Source: an uncultured Lachnospiraceae bacterium (lineage in GTDB: Bacteria > Bacillota > Clostridia > Lachnospirales > Lachnospiraceae). From it: a stretch of 64,000 bases of DNA. A program made the position numbers and the translations under genes. The stretch is from NCBI GenBank assembly GCA_900548905.1, contig URMK01000002.1, forward strand, positions 62,001-126,000. The letters run 5' to 3'. Below the pieces are notes generated by a model. It did no database searches. It had not been told where the DNA came from and saw only the letters and a program-made list of their open reading frames with translations. The number at the start of each line of letters is the position of its first letter. Within the stretch, counting starts at the first letter, position 1. Below are positions 1 through 8,664 of this stretch, piece by piece.

Positions 1-2
1 GC

Positions 3-452
3 GTGCTCCAGGGACTGGAACGGGAAAGAAATGTATTGATCAATTCCGCAGTTTCTTTTTTGGTCCATGTAGTTGCTGTGTATGTGCTCATCGGCCAGCT
101 GAAAATGGATGTTACAGGTGTTTTGATTGCCGCCATTATACTTTATGCGCTTCTGCTAATACTCAACCTCGTTTCCATTCAGAGGCGACTGTCACTGCGC
201 ATTGACTGGGGGCGGATGATAGGGATTCCCGTCATTGCATCCGGTGTGGCGGGCGTGGTGATTTTCCTGATTAACAGGCTGCTGGCTGAAAAGCTTGCCA
301 GCAGTGCTATGGCATGGATTTGCTTCTTTGTGGGAATACTGATCTATGTCATTCTGATACTGGCTCTTCATGGAATCTCGGAGAGGGAATTAAAGGAAAT
401 TCCCGGCGGTGAGATTATAATCGTTCTTGGAAGAGCGCTCCGGCTGCTGTAA
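3..452 (+). CDS. MATE/MurJ-SpoVB-type polysaccharide flippase, C-terminal part
   Basis: This is the last ~149 codons of a gene that begins before the window. The GTG at position 3 is simply the first in-frame codon, not a start. The visible part is very hydrophobic, with about four membrane segments separated by short basic loops, and opens with a LQGLERERN segment of the kind found in MOP/MATE-type lipid-linked oligosaccharide flippases such as SpoVB and MurJ. Those proteins have 12-14 helices, so this is the last third. Such proteins move lipid-linked wall or polysaccharide precursors across the membrane. The exact substrate cannot be told. A hairpin followed by T residues lies downstream at 518-544. 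Confidence 0.6.
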   Translation: MLQGLERERNVLINSAVSFLVHVVAVYVLIGQLKMDVTGVLIAAIILYALLLILNLVSIQRRLSLRIDWGRMIGIPVIASGVAGVVIFLINRLLAEKLASSAMAWICFFVGILIYVILILALHGISERELKEIPGGEIIIVLGRALRLL

Positions 453-517
453 GCCGGAGGGGCAAATAACCCTGCAGCAGGCTGCAGGGTATCCGGCCGG
501 AAAAGAAAATTCGGAGG

Positions 518-544
518 ACAGTCGCGTAATGGCGGCTGTTTTTT
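518..544 (+). terminator. intrinsic terminator after the flippase gene
   Basis: An 8-bp stem (518-525 with 532-539, one G-U pair) with a 6-nt loop is followed directly by a T-run ending at 544. It lies 66 bp after the flippase stop codon. A second perfect 9-bp hairpin (470-478 with 481-489) sits just upstream but has no T-run. Confidence 0.7.
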
Positions 545-608
545 GTATAAATAATCAAAAATATGCGGATACTTCATACAAAAGGGACAGTAAGAGCAGG
601 AGGTTCTT

Positions 609-1289
609 ATGCGTTTGTGGAAAAAAATCAGCATATTTGTTATTTATCCTATTCTGATGCTTGCTGTAGGCTTTCTGGCATCTGTTAAATTACATGATTT
701 CTTTTATCCCAGCCAGAATTCCAGACAGGAGCAGCCCATTGCACAGGATGTTGCTTCCGGGGAAGATGACGGTTCCGACGGGACTTCCGTTTCCGGGGCT
801 GCGGCGGACATCCAGGAAAGTATGCAGGCTCTGGGGACAGGCGGAGCCGTGATCACCTGTGATACACGCTTTGTTATAAAAAGCCTGGATTTGACCGATT
901 CCAGCAGAGAAGAAGAGGAAAGCCCGGTACCGGAACAATATATCGGCATGGACAGAGAGGAATTCCTGTCGGCGATGAACAGCTATGCGTCCTCCCCGTC
1001 ACTGAATGATTTGAACAAGGGTTTCCTTTCTTTGGATGTACAGAAATTTTCCGCACAGGAGGTAGTCATCCAGAAAAATTATGAGAGCAAAAAGAAATGT
1101 ACGGAGTTCTATCTTGCGGTGGAAAATAACTATGTAGTGGTTTATGAGGTGGATAAAAAGACAAAATATATGTCCACGGGAATTCCCATACAGAGCCTTT
1201 CCGACAAATTGGCAAGGGAAATCCTCCAGTTTAAATATGTGGGAAGTGAAGCCGAACTGTATAATTTCCTTGAGTCTTATTCCAGTTAG
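609..1289 (+). CDS. membrane-anchored protein with BofC-C-like C-terminal domain
   Basis: This 226-residue protein has one N-terminal membrane segment (about residues 7-27), then a Ser/Asp/Glu-rich linker (about 40-115), then an extracellular domain. The last 70 residues (VVVYEVDKKTKYMSTGIPI... ending SEAELYNFLESYSS) resemble the C-terminal domain of BofC. In Bacillus BofC is a forespore protein that restrains SigmaK signalling. In Clostridia this domain is common in proteins of unknown role, so a sporulation function is only a guess. The start is fixed by AGGAGG at 598-603, five bases before the ATG. It appears to be transcribed alone, with terminator-like structures before and after it. Confidence 0.6.
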   Translation: MRLWKKISIFVIYPILMLAVGFLASVKLHDFFYPSQNSRQEQPIAQDVASGEDDGSDGTSVSGAAADIQESMQALGTGGAVITCDTRFVIKSLDLTDSSREEEESPVPEQYIGMDREEFLSAMNSYASSPSLNDLNKGFLSLDVQKFSAQEVVIQKNYESKKKCTEFYLAVENNYVVVYEVDKKTKYMSTGIPIQSLSDKLAREILQFKYVGSEAELYNFLESYSS

Positions 1290-1319
1290 TATTATAATGA
1301 AAATAATTTGGTAACGGTT

Positions 1320-1359
1320 CAGGCAGGTCTGCACATTTACTGCAGTTAAGACTTGCCTG
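1320..1359 (+). terminator. hairpin after the BofC-like gene
   Basis: An 11-bp stem (1320-1330 with 1349-1359, one G-U pair) with an 18-nt loop lies 30 bp after the stop codon. Only AATTATT follows, so it would be a weak intrinsic terminator. Confidence 0.45.
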
Positions 1360-1395
1360 AATTATTACATAATTTGAGGGCAGGAATCGGTATCC

Positions 1396-2682
1396 ATGCA
1401 GAGAAAAGAAATCGGTATTATAGGCGGCGGCGCATCCGGGATGATGGCTGCAATAGCGGCGGCGGACAGTATGAAGGGACGGCCGTGTGAAATCGTGATT
1501 CTGGAAAAAAAGGATAGAGTGGGGAAAAAACTTCTTGCGACAGGGAATGGGAAATGTAATTTAACCAACCTGTCTTTTTCCGTGGAAAATCCCGGCAGCT
1601 ATTATCGGAGCAGGAATCCGGAACTGCTTTCTGTTTTCTTTGCCCGGTTTGGGGTAGAGGACACGCTGCGCCAGTTCGAAAGGCTTGGTATGCTTGTGAC
1701 GGATAAAAACGGGTATGTCTATCCGCTTTCCGGACAGGCGGCCACCGTACTTGACACCCTGCGTTTTGCTCTGGAGGAACGGAATATCCGGACAATTACC
1801 GAATGCAGGGTGGAGCATGCCGAATACCGCAGGGAAGGCCGTAACACCGGTTTTTATATACAGGCGCAGGGAGAGAGCTATTGGTTCAGGCGTCTTATTC
1901 TGGCCTGCGGCAGTACGGCAGGCGAAAAAACGGAGGATATGGGGGGCTATGAGCTTGCCGGAAGCTTTGGGCATTCCCTGATCCGCCCTTTTCCGGCGCT
2001 GGTACAGCTTCGCTGTGCGGGCAGCTTCTGGAAGGGGCTTGCCGGGGTCCGCTGTGATGCCGGAATCCGCCTGATTGTGGAAGAAAAAAGAGAGGGCAAA
2101 GTTTCCGGGAAAGAATACGGTGAGCAGGGCGAACTCCAGCTGACCGATTACGGTATCTCCGGTATTCCCGTTTTCCAACTGAGCCGTTTCGCATCTGCAG
2201 CCCTGGCTGAGGGCCGCAGAGTGAAGGCTTTTCTTGACTTTCTGCCCGGCTTCTGCGGAAAGGAAGAAATATGGAATTCTCTTATTGAGAAAAAAAGCAG
2301 AGCCTGCCATGGCAGAAGCATGGAGGTCCTGTTTAATGGCCTGGTAAACAAAAAAATTATTCAGACCGTATGGAAACTGAATGGCCTTCATGGGGAGGAC
2401 ATTGTTTCCTCCGGCACCCTTGTGTCCGTGAAAAAAGTATTTGCCATGCTCCGGCGTTTCGAAGTGACCGTGACGGCATCCAATCCGTTTGCCAACGCCC
2501 AGGTATGTGCCGGAGGCGTTCCGCTGACGGAAGTGGACTCACAGCTGCGATCCCGCTGCTGTCAGGAGCTGTACCTTGCAGGAGAACTGCTGGATGTGGA
2601 TGGCCGGTGCGGAGGCTATAATCTGCAGTGGGCCTGGACCAGCGGATATCTGGCGGGCCGGGCGGCCGGACTTTCCCTATAG
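1396..2682 (+). CDS. HI0933/BaiN-family FAD-dependent oxidoreductase
   Basis: This 428-residue flavoprotein has an N-terminal dinucleotide-binding fold (GIIGGGASGMMAA, about residues 7-19), then the family hallmark GKKLLATGNGKCNLTN (about 43-58). Near the C-terminus is the second FAD segment, with LAGELLDVDGRCGGYNLQWA. These are features of the HI0933/YhiN family, which includes BaiN from bile-acid-transforming Clostridia. The natural substrate of most members is unknown. The length is typical. A second FAD-dependent dehydrogenase follows after about 45 bp, so the two are probably co-transcribed. Confidence 0.85.
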   Translation: MQRKEIGIIGGGASGMMAAIAAADSMKGRPCEIVILEKKDRVGKKLLATGNGKCNLTNLSFSVENPGSYYRSRNPELLSVFFARFGVEDTLRQFERLGMLVTDKNGYVYPLSGQAATVLDTLRFALEERNIRTITECRVEHAEYRREGRNTGFYIQAQGESYWFRRLILACGSTAGEKTEDMGGYELAGSFGHSLIRPFPALVQLRCAGSFWKGLAGVRCDAGIRLIVEEKREGKVSGKEYGEQGELQLTDYGISGIPVFQLSRFASAALAEGRRVKAFLDFLPGFCGKEEIWNSLIEKKSRACHGRSMEVLFNGLVNKKIIQTVWKLNGLHGEDIVSSGTLVSVKKVFAMLRRFEVTVTASNPFANAQVCAGGVPLTEVDSQLRSRCCQELYLAGELLDVDGRCGGYNLQWAWTSGYLAGRAAGLSL

Positions 2683-2728
2683 TCAAATACCCAGCCGCAA
2701 GCAATGGGCACTGAGAGGAATTAGGAAT

Positions 2729-4351
2729 ATGATCAGAATACAACAGATGAAATTAAAACCGGGGCATGCAGCGGAGGCATTGGAAGAGAAGGCCGCCAAA
2801 GTGCTGCGGGTTCCGCCGGAGCAGATAGCCTCCTGCCATGTGGTAAAACAGTCCATAGACGCCAGAAAAAAGCCGGAAATATGGTTTTCCTATGTGGTGG
2901 ATGTGAAACTGAAAAGCGGAAGTGAGGAAACAATAGTCCGCAGATGCCGCGATAACAATATATCCTGTGTCACCCCTGCTTCCTATCGGTTCCCGGAACC
3001 GGGAAAGGAAACAGGGACACACCGCCCGCTCATAGTAGGTATGGGACCCGCCGGCCTTTTCTGCGGTTATATGCTCGCAAAGGCCGGATACCGTCCTATT
3101 CTCCTGGAACGGGGGAAGGACGTGCAGTCAAGAGTAAAGGATGTGGAAACCTTCTGGGCAGGCGGGCCGTGTCTGCCGGATTCCAATGTCCAATTCGGGG
3201 AAGGCGGCGCCGGTACTTTTTCGGACGGCAAGCTGAATACCCTGATTAAGGATAAAGAGGGAAGGGGCGGTGAGGTACTGCGCATACTCGTGGAGCATGG
3301 GGCCCCTTCCTGTATCCTTTATGAAAATAAGCCCCATATCGGAACGGATATTCTGGCGGAAGTGGTGAAGAATATGCGGGAGCAAATCCTGGCCTGGGGC
3401 GGTGAAGTTCATTTCAACACCCGTGTGGAACAGCTGCTGGCAGACAACGGTACAGTGACCGGTGTAAAATGCGCCGGCAGCCGGGAATTCCTCTCCGGAA
3501 CCGTGGTGCTTGCCGTCGGCCACAGCGCGAGAGATACGTTTGAAATGCTGGAACAAAAGAACATCCCCATGGAGGCGAAAGCGTTTGCCGTGGGCCTGCG
3601 TGTGGAACACCCCCAGTCACTGATCAATTTTTCCCAATATGCGAGTGAATGGCCGGAATACCTTCCTCCCGCATCGTATAAGCTGACGGCCCGTACGGGG
3701 GAAGGCAGAGGGGTATATTCTTTCTGTATGTGTCCGGGAGGATATGTGGTCAATGCCGGCAGTGAGGAAGGAAGACTGGCTGTTAACGGCATGAGCTATA
3801 GCAGGCGGGACGGAAAGAATGCCAACAGTGCCATTATTGTTACGGTTACGCCGGAAGATTATGAAGCTTATTTTGGGGATTGCCGGGGGCCGCTGGCGGG
3901 TATTGCGTTTGCGCGCGCCCTGGAGGAAAAAGCCTGGATGCTCGGCGGAGGACGGATCCCGGTACAGCGGTACGGTGAATTTGCAGGGAAACCGGAAGGA
4001 CGGAAAGCACAGAGGGTTCCTTCCGATTTCCTGCCCTGTATAAAAGGGCAGTATACCTTTGCCGATCTGCGGTCCCTGCTTCCGGACTCTATAAGGAAAG
4101 CCTTTATAGAAGGGATGGAAGCCTTTGACAGAATAATTCCCGGTTTTGCCGATGATGCCGTATGCCTTGCCGGCGTGGAGAGCCGGACATCATCGCCTGT
4201 TCGTATTCACCGGCAGGAGGATTTCCAGTCGGAGGTTAAAGGGCTGTATCCCTGCGGAGAGGGAGCCGGTTATGCGGGAGGTATCACTTCAGCCGCCATA
4301 GACGGTATGAAAATTGCGGAAGCTATTGCGAAACGCTTTAAAATTATATAA
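2729..4351 (+). CDS. FAD-dependent dehydrogenase of the COG2509 type
   Basis: This is a ~540-residue flavoprotein. An N-terminal ~90-residue domain (MIRIQQMKLKPGH...) precedes the FAD fold GMGPAGLFCGYMLAKAG near residue 103. Later come NVQFGEGGAGTFSDGKLNT and a C-terminal GEGAGYAGGITSAAIDGM. This layout is that of the uncharacterised FAD-dependent dehydrogenases grouped as COG2509. The reading frame is open further upstream, to an ATG inside the previous gene. ATG 2729 is preferred because the N-terminal domain begins there and GAGAGG lies just before it. Its substrate is unknown. It follows the BaiN-like gene and is followed after 26 bp by proB. Confidence 0.85.
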   Translation: MIRIQQMKLKPGHAAEALEEKAAKVLRVPPEQIASCHVVKQSIDARKKPEIWFSYVVDVKLKSGSEETIVRRCRDNNISCVTPASYRFPEPGKETGTHRPLIVGMGPAGLFCGYMLAKAGYRPILLERGKDVQSRVKDVETFWAGGPCLPDSNVQFGEGGAGTFSDGKLNTLIKDKEGRGGEVLRILVEHGAPSCILYENKPHIGTDILAEVVKNMREQILAWGGEVHFNTRVEQLLADNGTVTGVKCAGSREFLSGTVVLAVGHSARDTFEMLEQKNIPMEAKAFAVGLRVEHPQSLINFSQYASEWPEYLPPASYKLTARTGEGRGVYSFCMCPGGYVVNAGSEEGRLAVNGMSYSRRDGKNANSAIIVTVTPEDYEAYFGDCRGPLAGIAFARALEEKAWMLGGGRIPVQRYGEFAGKPEGRKAQRVPSDFLPCIKGQYTFADLRSLLPDSIRKAFIEGMEAFDRIIPGFADDAVCLAGVESRTSSPVRIHRQEDFQSEVKGLYPCGEGAGYAGGITSAAIDGMKIAEAIAKRFKII

Positions 4352-4377
4352 GATAAATGCATACGGAGGATAATGAA

Positions 4378-5238
4378 GTGGTTCAGTATCGTGAAAAACT
4401 AAAGGATAAAAAAAGAATTGTGGTAAAAATAGGTTCTTCCTCCCTACAGCACCCGGAGACCGGAGAACTGGATTATATCAAGCTGGAGGTTCTTGTCAGG
4501 GAATTATGTAATCTGAGAAACCAGGGAAAAGAAGTGGTCCTTGTCACATCCGGTGCCATTGCCCAGGGGAAAAAAGCGATGAACCTGAAGGAAGAGGATA
4601 TCAACGATCATAACCGGATAGCCATGAAGCAGGCCTGTGCCGCCATCGGCCAGTCCCGGCTGATGATGACTTACCAGCGTATTTTTTCCGAATACAACCA
4701 GGTAACGGCCCAGATCCTCATAACAAAAAATACGATTGTGGATAACCTGAACCGCTACAATGCCCACAATACCTTCTCCCAGCTGCTGCAGATGGGAGTG
4801 ATCCCTGTTGTCAATGAAAATGATACAGTAGCAACCTATGAGCTGGAAATGGATAACGATACGCTTTCTGCGATTGTTGCTGCGCTGATTGGAGCCGATT
4901 TGCTTATCCTGCTTTCTGATATTGACGGTCTGTATACCGATGATCCCCGGAAGAACCCCGGGGCAAAGTTTGTGGAGACAGTGGAGGAGCTTACCGATGC
5001 CTATATGGATATGGGCAAAGGAAGCACCGGGAGCAGCGTGGGTACCGGAGGTATGAATACCAAACTGACGGCTGCCAAGATAGCCACCAAGGCAGGAGCG
5101 GATATGCTGATTGCCAACAGCAGGGATATTCGGATTATACATAGGCTGATGGACGGCAGAAATTACGGGACCCTTTTTGTGTCCCACAGGGATGAAGATT
5201 TTGACCTCCCCGGCTTTGTGAGCAGACTGAACAAGTAG
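4378..5238 (+). CDS. proB: glutamate 5-kinase
   Basis: ProB phosphorylates L-glutamate to gamma-glutamyl phosphate, the first step of proline synthesis. The 286-residue product has the amino-acid-kinase start RIVVKIGSSSL, the VTSGAIAQG loop, and IPVVNENDTV and LLILLSDIDGLYT for the substrate and nucleotide sites. It lacks the C-terminal PUA domain of the E. coli enzyme, as many Firmicutes forms do. GTG 4378 is preferred over the in-frame ATG 4357 because GGAGG at 4365-4369 is correctly spaced only for the GTG. It leads an operon with a DUF896 gene, fthC and proA. Confidence 0.92.
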   Translation: MVQYREKLKDKKRIVVKIGSSSLQHPETGELDYIKLEVLVRELCNLRNQGKEVVLVTSGAIAQGKKAMNLKEEDINDHNRIAMKQACAAIGQSRLMMTYQRIFSEYNQVTAQILITKNTIVDNLNRYNAHNTFSQLLQMGVIPVVNENDTVATYELEMDNDTLSAIVAALIGADLLILLSDIDGLYTDDPRKNPGAKFVETVEELTDAYMDMGKGSTGSSVGTGGMNTKLTAAKIATKAGADMLIANSRDIRIIHRLMDGRNYGTLFVSHRDEDFDLPGFVSRLNK

Positions 5239-5256
5239 ATTAGAAAGGGAACGGCT

Positions 5257-5481
5257 ATGACAGAACCTGTAAATATGGACGCAAAGATAAAAAGAATCAA
5301 CGAATTGTATCACAAATCCCAGGCAGAGGGTCTTGACAATGAGGAAAAGGATGAACAGGCCAGACTTCGTAAGGAGTATATTAACAGCATAAAGGCCAAC
5401 CTTCGTTCCCAGCTGAATTCTATCTCCATAGAAAAGGAAGACGGTTCCGTCACTCATCTGGGTGAAAAGCATGTGGACTAA
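5257..5481 (+). CDS. DUF896 (YnzC-like) small protein
   Basis: This 74-residue acidic and basic helical protein carries the family pattern KIKRINELYHKSQAEGL, then EEKDEQARLRKEYI, and ends near DGSVTHLG. This is the UPF0291/DUF896 family, whose Bacillus member YnzC is linked to the SOS-regulated yneA region. The family forms a helical hairpin, and its molecular role is not known. It starts 18 bp after proB and overlaps the next gene, so it is translated within the proline operon. Confidence 0.85.
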   Translation: MTEPVNMDAKIKRINELYHKSQAEGLDNEEKDEQARLRKEYINSIKANLRSQLNSISIEKEDGSVTHLGEKHVD

Positions 5482-6103
5482 GCAGGAATGCCGGAAAGAA
5501 GCGCTCCGCAGACGGTCCGCTCTTTCTTTGGAGGAAAGGGATGCGGCCCAACGGCGCATTGCAGAACAGCTTTTTTCAGATGATGTATACCGGCAGGCAG
5601 GCCGTATACTGGTTTATGCTTCCTATCTGGATGAGGTCTCCACCTATGGGGTGATGGAAAGAGCCTGGAAGGACGGAAAACAGGTTTTTTGTCCCAAAAT
5701 AGAAAAGCAGCCTGACGGGAAACGCATGACAATGGTATTTTATCGGATATTTCACAGAGATGAACTGCAGGAAGGATTCCACGGCATTCCGGAGCCTTCC
5801 GTAACGGAGGGCAGAAAATATAACGGAAAAGAAGTGCCCCGTGTAGGAAACGATCTGATTCTTATGCCCGGGACCGCTTTCGACAGGGAGAGGCGCAGGC
5901 TGGGGTATGGAGGCGGTTATTATGATCGATTTCTCAAAAGTACCCCCCATGGGGTGAGAATAGCCCTTTGTTTTAGTTGTCAGGTGCTGCCGGAATTGCC
6001 GGAGGAAGTAACAGATGTGCGTCCGGATGGTATTGTAACGGAAAACGGCTGGATAGAAAAATGCCATGAGGTAAAGGAGCGGAAGACGTATGAATCTGAC
6101 TGA
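5471..6103 (+). CDS. fthC: 5-formyltetrahydrofolate cyclo-ligase
   Basis: This ~210-residue enzyme uses ATP to convert 5-formyl-THF to 5,10-methenyl-THF, returning a stored folate to one-carbon metabolism. The signature RRRLGYGGGYYDRFL (the GYGGGYYDR box) and the preceding DLILMPGTAFD are plain. The N-terminus MWTKQECRKEALRRRSAL is typical. ATG 5471 is chosen over GTG 5462, and both overlap the end of the DUF896 gene. It also overlaps proA by 14 bp, so the four genes should be translationally coupled. Its place between proB and proA has no obvious metabolic reason. Confidence 0.9.
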   Translation: MWTKQECRKEALRRRSALSLEERDAAQRRIAEQLFSDDVYRQAGRILVYASYLDEVSTYGVMERAWKDGKQVFCPKIEKQPDGKRMTMVFYRIFHRDELQEGFHGIPEPSVTEGRKYNGKEVPRVGNDLILMPGTAFDRERRRLGYGGGYYDRFLKSTPHGVRIALCFSCQVLPELPEEVTDVRPDGIVTENGWIEKCHEVKERKTYESD

Positions 6104-7334
6104 TATGGGAAAAGCGGCAGTTGCCGCGAAATATGAAGTACAGAAAATGGATACTGCGGGCAGGAACGCATCCCTGAAGGCTGTTGCGGAAGGCCTGATC
6201 CGTGACCGGGAATCTATACTGGACGCCAATGGACAGGATGTGGAACGGGCGGTTCAGGGCGGAATGCATCCGGGAATGGTGGATCGGCTGAAGCTGACGG
6301 AAGCAAGGGTGGACGCAATGGCGGAAGGACTTCTTCAGATTTGCGGGCTGCCAGATCCCCTGGGAGAAGTATTGGAACATTTTACCCGTCCCAACGGCCT
6401 GGAAATTGAAAAACGCCGCGTCCCGCTGGGCGTTATCGGCATCATTTATGAATCCCGCCCCAATGTTACGGCAGACGCCTTCGGCCTTTGCTTTAAGGCC
6501 GGAAATGCCTGTATTTTAAAAGGAGGCAGCGATGCCGTTTCCTCCAATACGGCCATAGCGGAAAGCATACGGAAATCCCTTTCCTTCAGCGGTGCCTGTG
6601 CGGATGCCATTGGGCTGATTACGGATACGGACAGGGAAACCACTGCCCGTTTTATGAAACTGAACGACTATGTGGATGTGCTGATTCCCAGAGGCGGCGC
6701 CGGCCTAATCCGCGCCGTTGTGGAAAACAGTACGGTCCCGGTTATAGAAACCGGCACCGGGAACTGTCATATTTATGTGGATGAATATGCGGATCCGGAA
6801 AAGGCGGTACCCATTATCATAAATGCCAAAACCCAGCGCATCGGGGTATGTAATGCCTGTGAATCCCTGGTAATCCATGAAAAAGTAAGAGAGAAAATCC
6901 TCCCCGTCCTTGCCAAGGCCCTCCGGCAGGAAAAGGTGGAAATACGAGGGGATGAAAGGACGCTTCTCTGTGTTCCCGGAGCGGTTCCTGCAGCACAGGA
7001 GGATTATGGGAAGGAATATCTGGATTATATCCTTTCCGTGAAAACAGCAGATACCTTGGATGAGGCAATCGCCCATATCAATCGGTATAATACCGGGCAT
7101 TCCGATTCCATCATCACGGAAAACAGGGAAAGTGCGGAACGGTTTTTGAATGAAGTGGACTCCGCCTGTGTTTATGTGAATGCATCCACCCGCTTTACCG
7201 ATGGCTTTGAATTCGGCTTCGGTGCGGAAATCGGGATCAGTACCCAGAAACTTCATGCAAGAGGCCCGATGGGCCTGAAGGAGCTTACTACCTATAAATA
7301 TGCGATCCGCGGGAACGGCCAAATCCGTCCCTGA
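6090..7334 (+). CDS. proA: gamma-glutamyl phosphate reductase
   Basis: ProA reduces gamma-glutamyl phosphate with NADPH to glutamate-5-semialdehyde, the second step of proline synthesis. The 414-residue sequence shows the aldehyde-dehydrogenase-like fold, with GVIGIIYESRPNVTADAF, LILKGGSDA-like and PRGGAGLIRAVVENSTVPV. It also has the catalytic cysteine region QRIGVCNACESLVIH and the C-terminal FGFGAEIGISTQKLHARGPMG. Full length is present. AAAGGAG precedes the ATG, which overlaps the fthC stop. Confidence 0.95.
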   Translation: MNLTDMGKAAVAAKYEVQKMDTAGRNASLKAVAEGLIRDRESILDANGQDVERAVQGGMHPGMVDRLKLTEARVDAMAEGLLQICGLPDPLGEVLEHFTRPNGLEIEKRRVPLGVIGIIYESRPNVTADAFGLCFKAGNACILKGGSDAVSSNTAIAESIRKSLSFSGACADAIGLITDTDRETTARFMKLNDYVDVLIPRGGAGLIRAVVENSTVPVIETGTGNCHIYVDEYADPEKAVPIIINAKTQRIGVCNACESLVIHEKVREKILPVLAKALRQEKVEIRGDERTLLCVPGAVPAAQEDYGKEYLDYILSVKTADTLDEAIAHINRYNTGHSDSIITENRESAERFLNEVDSACVYVNASTRFTDGFEFGFGAEIGISTQKLHARGPMGLKELTTYKYAIRGNGQIRP

Positions 7335-7391
7335 CGGCGGCGGGAACAGGAAAAAGAAGAGTGGCTGGAACCGTTATTAAAGGAGATTAAA

Positions 7392-8642
7392 ATGAGTGCA
7401 GTTGTAGATAAATTCTTAAGATATGTGAAAATAGATACTCAGTCGGATGAAGACAGCACCACCTTTCCAAGTACGGAAAAACAAAAGGATTTGGCGCGTC
7501 TGCTGGTGAGTGAACTGGAGGAAATGGGTGCTGCCGATGTAAGGATGGATGAAACCTATGGTTATGTGTATGCAACCCTTCCTTCCAACCGGAAGGAAGA
7601 TGGCAGAAAGGTGCCTGTTCTGGGTTTTATCGCCCATATGGATACCTCGCCTGCCGTAAGCGGAAAAGATGTGAAACCGCGTATTGTGGAAAATTACGAC
7701 GGCGGGGATATTGTCCTGAATGAAGCACAGCAGATTATCCTTCCGGCAGAAGAAAATCCCGAGCTTTCGGATTATGTTGGTAAAAGCCTGATCGTAACGG
7801 ACGGAACCACACTTCTGGGTGCGGATGACAAAGCCGGTGTGGCGGAAATCATGACAATGGCACAAACCCTGCTGGCACATCCGGAAATAGAACATGGCAC
7901 GATTCGCATCGCCTTTACTCCGGATGAAGAAGTGGGAAGCGGCGTGGATCATTTTGATGTGGAAGGCTTTCAGGCGGATTTCGCTTATACTGTGGACGGG
8001 GGAGCCCTTGGAGAACTGGAATATGAAAATTTCAATGCCGCAGGAGCCAGGCTCCATGTCCATGGCTACAGTGTACATCCGGGCAGTGCCAAAAATAAGA
8101 TGCGTAACGCCATCCTTCTGGCCCAGGAATTCCAGTCCCTTCTTCCTGTTTTTGAGAACCCTGCTTCTACGGAAATGTATGAGGGCTTTTATCACCCCGA
8201 CAGAATAACAGGAAGCGTGGAAAGCGCACAGGTGGATTATATTATCCGCGATCATTCCAGGGAGCTGTTTGAAAAGAAGAAAGCCTATTTCAGGGAAGCC
8301 GCCGCATTTCTGAATAAGAAATATGGAAAAGAAGTATTTACCCTGGAAATGCAGGACAGCTATTATAACATGAAAGAAAAGATCTACCCCGAAAATGCCC
8401 ATTTAATTGAAACTGCAGTGAAAGCCATGGAAAAAGCAGGGGTTACCCCTCTTATTGCCCCTATCCGGGGCGGGACGGACGGTGCCAGGCTTTCCTTCAT
8501 GGGCCTTCCCTGCCCGAATCTGTGTACCGGCGGTATGAATTATCATGGAAGATATGAATATGTATGTATAGAATCCATGGAAAAATGCGTGGAAATCATA
8601 CTGAATATTATTGCCCTGTATGCAGAGAACGGCATTGACTAG
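7392..8642 (+). CDS. pepT: peptidase T (tripeptide aminopeptidase)
   Basis: This 416-residue M20-family zinc aminopeptidase releases the N-terminal residue of tripeptides in the cytosol. The metal-ligand boxes are visible: GFIAHMDTSPA (first His and Asp), GADDKAGVAEI, TPDEEVGSGVDHFD (bridging and catalytic Glu) and the C-terminal PIRGGTDGARLSFMG. Length and order match PepT. AAAGGAG lies just upstream of the ATG. It ends 22 bp before miaB. Confidence 0.94.
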   Translation: MSAVVDKFLRYVKIDTQSDEDSTTFPSTEKQKDLARLLVSELEEMGAADVRMDETYGYVYATLPSNRKEDGRKVPVLGFIAHMDTSPAVSGKDVKPRIVENYDGGDIVLNEAQQIILPAEENPELSDYVGKSLIVTDGTTLLGADDKAGVAEIMTMAQTLLAHPEIEHGTIRIAFTPDEEVGSGVDHFDVEGFQADFAYTVDGGALGELEYENFNAAGARLHVHGYSVHPGSAKNKMRNAILLAQEFQSLLPVFENPASTEMYEGFYHPDRITGSVESAQVDYIIRDHSRELFEKKKAYFREAAAFLNKKYGKEVFTLEMQDSYYNMKEKIYPENAHLIETAVKAMEKAGVTPLIAPIRGGTDGARLSFMGLPCPNLCTGGMNYHGRYEYVCIESMEKCVEIILNIIALYAENGID

Positions 8643-8664
8643 AAAATTAAGTAAGGAACAAAGG

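Noticed and set aside
4504..5559. 351-codon minus-strand frame opposite proB
   Set aside because: It lies wholly antisense to proB, DUF896 and fthC, which have clear family motifs; high His/Ile content is typical of a shadow frame.
7416..8402. 328-codon minus-strand frame opposite pepT
   Set aside because: Antisense shadow of a well-conserved gene, without ribosome site.
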